Origin: a virus
DNA: 28,009 nucleotides
Reading direction: 5' to 3' (one strand)
IMG/VR virus record: IMGVR_UViG_3300035698_019318
Span: 1 to 28,009 of that record
Shown: positions 23,449 to 28,009 of the stretch, piece by piece
How positions within the stretch are numbered: position 1 is the first letter of the stretch
Layout: each line of letters begins with the position of its first letter
Notes under the pieces: model-generated
The model's input: only the letters and a program-made list of their open reading frames with translations
Told to the model about the DNA's origin: nothing
Databases searched by the model: none
Position numbers and translations under genes: made by a program

Positions 23449-23970
23449 ATGAGCTTATCTACATATAGAATTGTGGGGCTGGAAAGCATCTTATACGGCC
23501 CTTGTAACGCAGATTATTCTATGCCAGCAGTGGGATCGTTGGAGTCTATCGGGCACACCGTACCGGAAACGGCGAAGATGGCTTTTGCCACGCCTGAAGC
23601 GGCGCAGTTTTACACGGAAGAGTCAAACGATGTCGATGTTGAGATTTTGGGACCAGCAACAAAAGGTATCGAGTTCGCAACATATGATATGGGCAACGAT
23701 ACCTTTGTCCTGGCTTTTGGCGGATCCGAGAGCGGCACTACAATATGGAAAGCACCAACGTCATCTGTTCTCAGTATGGAACGGGCAGTGAAAATTACTA
23801 CAAAAACGTATGGTGGTTATTACATGGAGTTTGAAATTCCAAGATTGTCATTACGCGCCGGCGGAGAACTAAAATTCTCCAAAGCAGTACCGGGGAGCAT
23901 AGCGTTTCAGGGCACTGTATTAAAAGCCGGAACTAACGAACCCATGACGAGAACCATTAAATCGGTGTAA
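23449..23970 (+). CDS. Major tail tube protein
   Basis: The 173-aa beta-rich protein starts at ATG 23449 with AGAGGG 11 bases upstream. It contains PAVGSLESIGHTVPETAKMAF, EILGPATKGIEFATYD, TFVLAFGGSESGTTIWKAP and SLRAGGELKFSKAVPGSIAF, the type of sequence seen in tail-tube proteins, and it precedes the tail chaperone and tape measure. A GC-rich hairpin follows its stop, as is common after highly expressed virion genes. Confidence 0.8.
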   Translation: MSLSTYRIVGLESILYGPCNADYSMPAVGSLESIGHTVPETAKMAFATPEAAQFYTEESNDVDVEILGPATKGIEFATYDMGNDTFVLAFGGSESGTTIWKAPTSSVLSMERAVKITTKTYGGYYMEFEIPRLSLRAGGELKFSKAVPGSIAFQGTVLKAGTNEPMTRTIKSV

Positions 23971-23982
23971 TCGTAATTACAC
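23965..23982. repeat. Small perfect inverted repeat at tail-tube stop
   Basis: GTGTAAT (23965-23971) pairs with ATTACAC (23976-23982) around a CGTA loop. It covers the stop codon and may affect mRNA end processing; it could also be chance. Confidence 0.35.
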
Positions 23983-23994
23983 GATGATGTAAGC

Positions 23995-24019
23995 GGGGGG
24001 CGGCGCGAATCCGCCCCCC
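23995..24019 (+). terminator. GC-rich hairpin after tail tube gene
   Basis: GGGGGGCGG (23995-24003) pairs perfectly with CCGCCCCCC (24011-24019) around a 7-nt loop. No U tract follows (CCCTATTTACC), so it is more likely an mRNA-stabilising or partially attenuating structure than a full terminator. Confidence 0.5.
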
Positions 24020-24049
24020 CCCTATTTACCCGAAAATAGAAAGGCAAAC

Positions 24050-24541
24050 ATGAAGGAAGAAACCAGCACCATTAATGAAAATGAAGTTTTGTCGAGGGCG
24101 ACGAAAACAATCACGCAAAAGGGCATTGAGATAGAAATAGAAGTTGTATCACTGCGATGGTATCACAGGTTTGGGATTCCAAAAAAGCGCGCTTTTTCGC
24201 TAAATCCTTTCACGGCTTCCACGCTACTCAGTGTATCAGATATACTCATAGGTATTGATTATAACGCAATCAAACAGCCTGCGGACATCATAAAGCACAC
24301 GAATGCAGTTATTGATATTATCGCTTATGCACTGTCTAACAACGCAAAAAAACCGAGTGCGTTATTAAGGCGATTTCTGAAAAACAATCTTACAGCCCCG
24401 GAGATGTTAAAGTTAACCAGAATTGCTATCGAGCAGATGCGGATAAACGATTTTTTTACCTGTATGGGCTTGTTGAGAGTTCTGAATCTTGTCAAGCCGG
24501 AGGAGACAGTAGCGACAAACACCCCAACATCTGGCGAATAA
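24050..24541 (+). CDS. Tail assembly chaperone, frame-0 product (gpG-like)
   Basis: This 163-aa helical protein sits where lambda gpG-type chaperones sit, between tail tube and tape measure. It includes IKQPADIIKHTNAVIDIIAY, AKKPSALLRRFLKNNLTAPE and AIEQMRINDFFTCMGLLRVL. At 24451-24457 seven T occur in frame 0 as GAT TTT TTT, i.e. the -1 slippery heptamer T_TTT_TTT, near residue 136. The ribosome site is GAAAGG, 6 bases before the ATG. Such chaperones coat the tape measure during tail assembly. Confidence 0.8.
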   Translation: MKEETSTINENEVLSRATKTITQKGIEIEIEVVSLRWYHRFGIPKKRAFSLNPFTASTLLSVSDILIGIDYNAIKQPADIIKHTNAVIDIIAYALSNNAKKPSALLRRFLKNNLTAPEMLKLTRIAIEQMRINDFFTCMGLLRVLNLVKPEETVATNTPTSGE

Positions 24542-24720
24542 TCGGGACAGTTGTTAAATATTACAGATTTTCATGGAATGAGGTGCTATGCGAAATATCA
24601 TTTACAAATATACTAATGCTCATGAAGTCGATACCGGAACACAAGAAAAGCGAGGACGCCGGCGGCAAGATAGCGGTGGAAGAAATAAACAGTATCGAAG
24701 AGCTAAACGGGCTTTTTTAG
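24050..24720 (+). CDS. Tail assembly chaperone -1 frameshift product (gpGT-like)
   Basis: The frame-0 ORF up to 24457 continues in the -1 frame to TAG 24718, giving about 223 aa (136 + 87). The -1 frame is open well upstream of the slip site and encodes HPNIWRIIGTVVKYYRFSWN, EVLCEISFTNILMLMKSIPEH and a charged end (VEEINSIEELNGLF). The 'FSWxxVLxxISxxNIxML' pattern is characteristic of the C-terminal domain of frameshifted tail chaperones. This is established biology in lambda (gpG/gpGT), applied here by inference. The extension lacks its own start and would be lost without frameshifting. It overlaps the GT2 gene from 24588. Confidence 0.75.
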
Positions 24721-25928
24721 CGAAAAACAGAAAAAAGCGATCGGCACAGTATGAACTCAGTATATGTATGATAGTCAAAAACGAAGAAAAAAACTTGCCT
24801 CGGTGCCTTGAAAGTCTTCGCCCATTGCTGACTATGGATTGGTGCCAATTGATTGTAGTCGATACGGGAAGCACAGACAATACAGTAAAAATTGCGAACA
24901 AATACACCGATAATGTTACAAAAAAAGACTTTACTCCATGGAATTTTTCTGTGGCGCGAAATTATTGTGTTGGCATGGCGCGGGGGAAAAGAATCATGAC
25001 CATTGATGCGGATGAAGAGCTTATCCCGGGAAGTGCGGAAAATATAAAGACAGTACTGCTTAACCCAAAATGCGAAGAGTTCAAAACCGTTTTTGTATCA
25101 ATACATAATATATATACGCAAGACCACAACCAATATACAGAGTTCATGCAGGCGCGCATGTTTATAAATGATAGACAGCCAATATATACGAGAAAAACCC
25201 ACAACAAACCACGCTCCGAAACACCTTATTTAATTGCAGACAATATAATTTTTAATCATTACGGGTATTTATGGGAAGGCGATCCAGAGCTTGCAAAAAA
25301 GAAAATACTCGAACGGTCTCTTCCTATGCTGCTCAGTGAATACGAGACAGATCCCACAGACCTTCACGTTATAAATCACATTTCTAAGTCTTACTATGCC
25401 CTTCGGGATTATCCTAAAACTATCGAGTACGGCGAATTGTGGATAAAGCTCATGGAAAACACAGAGTATCACATCGGCTGGTATGCACATTTATCTGTAA
25501 TTATCCATCTTGTGGCGTCATATGTGGCGAGCGGAGATATAGAAAATGCCGAGCGTATTACAGGTATCGCAGAAGAGAAGTATTCGAAGCGGCTTATTGA
25601 TGTGTATATAATGCTCGGAAATTATTACGCGGGGAAAGATGACGATAAAGCGGCAGCACTGTTTGAATACGCGATTGACCTTAGTAAAGAAGACCCGGAC
25701 AATCACGAATATATGTTATGCGTAAATTACAAGATGAACATACCAACAATTTATAATTGGCTTGCGGTATATTTTTTCAGAAAAAAAGATTTTGAATTGT
25801 CCGGTGAATATTTGAATGGTGGGATAGAAACCCTTTACGGTCGTCTTACCATGCGATGGGATATTTTTAACGAAACAAGAGCACACGAACAGCTTATTGA
25901 TAAAACTACTGAACTTATGAAGGTATAG
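24588..25928 (+). CDS. Glycosyltransferase GT2 with TPR-like C-terminus
   Basis: After a basic, Arg/Lys-rich 58-residue N-terminus, the GT-A domain begins LSICMIVKNEEKNLPRCLES and includes LIVVDTGSTDNTVKIA and TIDADEELIPGS, whose DAD (residues 140-142) is the metal/nucleotide-sugar motif. From about residue 235 the chain is helical with TPR-like repeats (YYALRDYPKTIEYGELWIKL, AALFEYAIDLSKEDPDN), common in glycosyltransferases that act on proteins. The only in-frame starts are ATG 24588 (AGG four bases upstream) and ATG 24768, which would remove the first strand. The first 133 bp are shared with the chaperone extension in another frame. The acceptor is unknown; virion proteins are likely. Confidence 0.85.
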   Translation: MRNIIYKYTNAHEVDTGTQEKRGRRRQDSGGRNKQYRRAKRAFLAKNRKKRSAQYELSICMIVKNEEKNLPRCLESLRPLLTMDWCQLIVVDTGSTDNTVKIANKYTDNVTKKDFTPWNFSVARNYCVGMARGKRIMTIDADEELIPGSAENIKTVLLNPKCEEFKTVFVSIHNIYTQDHNQYTEFMQARMFINDRQPIYTRKTHNKPRSETPYLIADNIIFNHYGYLWEGDPELAKKKILERSLPMLLSEYETDPTDLHVINHISKSYYALRDYPKTIEYGELWIKLMENTEYHIGWYAHLSVIIHLVASYVASGDIENAERITGIAEEKYSKRLIDVYIMLGNYYAGKDDDKAAALFEYAIDLSKEDPDNHEYMLCVNYKMNIPTIYNWLAVYFFRKKDFELSGEYLNGGIETLYGRLTMRWDIFNETRAHEQLIDKTTELMKV

Positions 25929-25932
25929 AAAA

Positions 25933-28009
25933 ATGGCGTTAAACATTAAGGGCGATGATGGCTTGTATTGGAATGCTAGAATAAACCATAGCAGCATGAA
26001 ATCTGACGCGGCTGCTATTACGGGCATCATCGCCAAACTAAAAGCCAATACAACCAAAACAGATGTGTTTGTGGGCTTGGCGCTTTCTGCGGGTGTGGCT
26101 TTTGCTGCCATTTCTGCGAACGCATACAAGCTTGAAAAAGAATTTGAATCGGCGATGACCGAAGTCATGACCATATCAGATGATGTGTCTAAACATTTTG
26201 ACGAAATGTCACAAGCATTGTCAGATATGTCAAGAACAGTTCCCGATAGTGTTGTGGGTTTATCAAAAGCTTATTATCAAGTAGTCTCTGCCGGGTATGA
26301 TGGCGCGGCTGGTTTAGAAATTCTTGCGAAAGCAGCAAGGGGAGCTGTTGCGGGTGTCTCAGACACGCTCACAGCAGTTGACGGACTCACTACAGTACTA
26401 AATGCGTTTAAGCTGCCGGCAACCGAAGCAGGACGTGTTTTAGACGTTATGTTTCAGACAGTGAAAAAGGGAAAAACAACTTTCCCTGAGCTTGCCAATA
26501 ATATCGCTACCGCCGCTCCGATTGCAGCGGCGGCTGGCATAAAATTTGAACAGGTTTCTGCCGCTGTTGCAACTCTTACGAAACAGGGAACGCCGACCAG
26601 CGTAGCATTAACGCAGATAAGAGCATCTTTATTGAGTCTCAATAATGTGCTTGGTGACGGTTGGTCTGCAACGATGACGTACCAAGACGCGCTTGCTAAA
26701 GTCCGGGATATGGCGGGCGGAAGCCAGAATAAAATTCGTGAAATGATGGGGCGAGTTGAGGGGCTTAATGCAGTCCTGGGGCTTACGGGCATAAATGCTA
26801 AAATGGCAGCCGATGATTTAGATTCCATGAATAACGCGCTGGGCGCTTCTGACAAAGCATTTGATAAAATGTCTCACACAAAAGTCAACCAGGCAAAATT
26901 ACTTTCCAACAACATTGCGGCTTCATTAAGACCGATAGGGCAAGCACTGAAAAGCTTTGCTTACGAGGTCAGTAGAAATATAAACTTGTTATATAACAGT
27001 GTTGACCTGACAACCACGGCATTAAAGAGAAATACTACTACTTTGGTGAACGCTGTCAATGATAGAAAAGAAACGCTTGAAGAATTGATGGAAAAATATA
27101 ACGGGGCAAAAAAAGGGACTGACGAATATAAACTTGCCGAAGAAAACCTTGCTTTATTCTTGGAAAGCACGGCAACAACAGCCTATGACTCTGCCGCAAA
27201 CAAAGCAAATTTATATGCTGACGCAAAGCTCAGAATAAAAGAACTAAATGAGCAATCTTTAGAGCTTGAAATGAACCTTTCCCGTATACAAGAATCAAAT
27301 ATCAAAGTTGCTCTTGAGCAGGCAAAGCGCGGCGCAGATGAAACGGCAGCAGCCCTTGAGCGGGCGAGGGAAAATCTTGAAAAAATGTCAGCGGGTTCCA
27401 CACGGGGAGTAGACGAAGACTTTACAAACCTTAGCAGAATACACACGCTTCGGCTTGTTGGCATCCCGGAAGAAACCTTATCATTTGAGATAGACAAGAT
27501 TATCAAAAGATACGAATCATACGGCGTTAAAATTACAGATCTCAAGGGAAAGCTTACCGAGCTATCACGCGCTCAAAAAATAGATGCTTCTATGCCTATG
27601 CTTGAATTAAAAGCAGAAGTAACAAAACAACTAATAGCAGGAAGCGCAGAATACCAAACGGCGTTAACTGCTGTTGCCGAGGCGGAAATTCTTCATAATA
27701 ATCAAATTGCTGAATTGGGGATAAAATACCAGGTGCAAATAGCGCATACTGAAAAACTCTCAGATGCGCTTAATGGGTTGGGCGAAAAAACAAAAGACGC
27801 AAGCGAAGGTGCGCAAGCCAGCATTCGCGCGGTGAGAATATATACCGAAGAAGAGGTTGAAAGACTCAGGAAAGTTGACCAAATTTGGAAAGAAGCCGAT
27901 GCGGGAAAACGCAAAGAGCTACTATTAACATATGCTTATTACAGAGCAAAAGACAAAGAATATCTGGCGGCGCGAATAGCAACCCTTGAGGTGGAAATTA
28001 AGGCAAGCA
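25933..28009 (+). CDS. Tail tape measure protein, TP901-type (3' partial)
   Basis: The frame runs open from ATG 25933 to the window end, so at least 692 residues and no stop. The N-terminus has a hydrophobic stretch (VFVGLALSAGVAFAAISANA), then EFESAMTEVMTISDDVSKH, MSRTVPDSVVGLSKAYYQVV and LAKAARGAVAGVSDTLTAVD, matching the conserved N-terminal region of TP901-family tape measures. Long charged coiled-coil-like helices follow (EESMEKYN-type and LARENLEKMS-type). It determines tail length and is chaperoned by the preceding gpG/gpGT-like proteins. The ribosome site is weak (GGTATAGAAAA), 4 bases after the GT2 stop. Confidence 0.9.
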   Translation, partial: MALNIKGDDGLYWNARINHSSMKSDAAAITGIIAKLKANTTKTDVFVGLALSAGVAFAAISANAYKLEKEFESAMTEVMTISDDVSKHFDEMSQALSDMSRTVPDSVVGLSKAYYQVVSAGYDGAAGLEILAKAARGAVAGVSDTLTAVDGLTTVLNAFKLPATEAGRVLDVMFQTVKKGKTTFPELANNIATAAPIAAAAGIKFEQVSAAVATLTKQGTPTSVALTQIRASLLSLNNVLGDGWSATMTYQDALAKVRDMAGGSQNKIREMMGRVEGLNAVLGLTGINAKMAADDLDSMNNALGASDKAFDKMSHTKVNQAKLLSNNIAASLRPIGQALKSFAYEVSRNINLLYNSVDLTTTALKRNTTTLVNAVNDRKETLEELMEKYNGAKKGTDEYKLAEENLALFLESTATTAYDSAANKANLYADAKLRIKELNEQSLELEMNLSRIQESNIKVALEQAKRGADETAAALERARENLEKMSAGSTRGVDEDFTNLSRIHTLRLVGIPEETLSFEIDKIIKRYESYGVKITDLKGKLTELSRAQKIDASMPMLELKAEVTKQLIAGSAEYQTALTAVAEAEILHNNQIAELGIKYQVQIAHTEKLSDALNGLGEKTKDASEGAQASIRAVRIYTEEEVERLRKVDQIWKEADAGKRKELLLTYAYYRAKDKEYLAARIATLEVEIKAS

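Noticed and set aside
23471-23791. 106-aa ORF within the tail tube gene
   Set aside because: It is a shadow frame of a well-supported tail-tube protein with no ribosome site.
1-28009. Minus-strand genes
   Set aside because: All long minus-strand frames are complements of well-supported + strand genes; none has a ribosome site plus recognisable domain.

Overview
The window is a continuous stretch of a tailed-phage (or prophage) genome. Every gene I can support lies on the + strand. The DNA is A+T-leaning, genes are packed with 1-44 bp overlaps, most starts have AGGAG-like ribosome sites, and TTG and GTG starts are frequent. Terminase, SPP1-type portal and head protein, lambda-type tail chaperone and a TP901-type tape measure indicate a siphovirus-like particle. 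A bacterial host is clear, but its phylum cannot be fixed from sequence alone. No integrase, repressor or lysis gene is visible.

Layout. (1) 1-3.7 kb, replication: a partial initiator-like gene whose 5' half holds a 22-bp-phased iteron-like array, then DnaB-type helicase, RusA-type resolvase, a small ORF and SSB. (2) 3.7-8.6 kb, early accessory genes: zinc-motif ORFs, a methyltransferase interrupted at a G6 run, a MazG-like pyrophosphohydrolase, a DnaQ-like exonuclease and two DUF488 proteins, each preceded by a promoter. (3) 8.6-8.8 kb: two tRNA-like genes with good acceptor and T arms but odd anticodon arms. (4) 8.8-11.2 kb: a methyltransferase-like/GNAT-like protein coupled to a ParB-like protein. 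(5) 11.2-17.4 kb: small and large terminase, portal, three small ORFs (two of them paralogues) and a MuF-type head protein fused to a kinase-like domain. (6) 17.4-19.4 kb: a GT4 glycosyltransferase, small ORFs, and a promoter/small ORF/terminator cassette. (7) 19.4-24 kb: scaffold-like protein, putative decoration protein, major capsid, four connector/completion proteins and tail tube. (8) 24-28 kb: a tail chaperone with a probable -1 frameshift extension, a GT2-TPR glycosyltransferase whose N-terminus is overprinted on that extension, and the 5' part of the tape measure.

Most notable points: the iteron array read in all three frames; two -1 slippery heptamers (G_GGG_GGC in the methyltransferase, T_TTT_TTT in the tail chaperone), the second with an overprinted glycosyltransferase start; a MuF-kinase fusion that keeps the kinase catalytic residues; two glycosyltransferases inside the virion operon; and two promoter-hairpin leader units. 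Family names come from recalled motifs, not from database searches.
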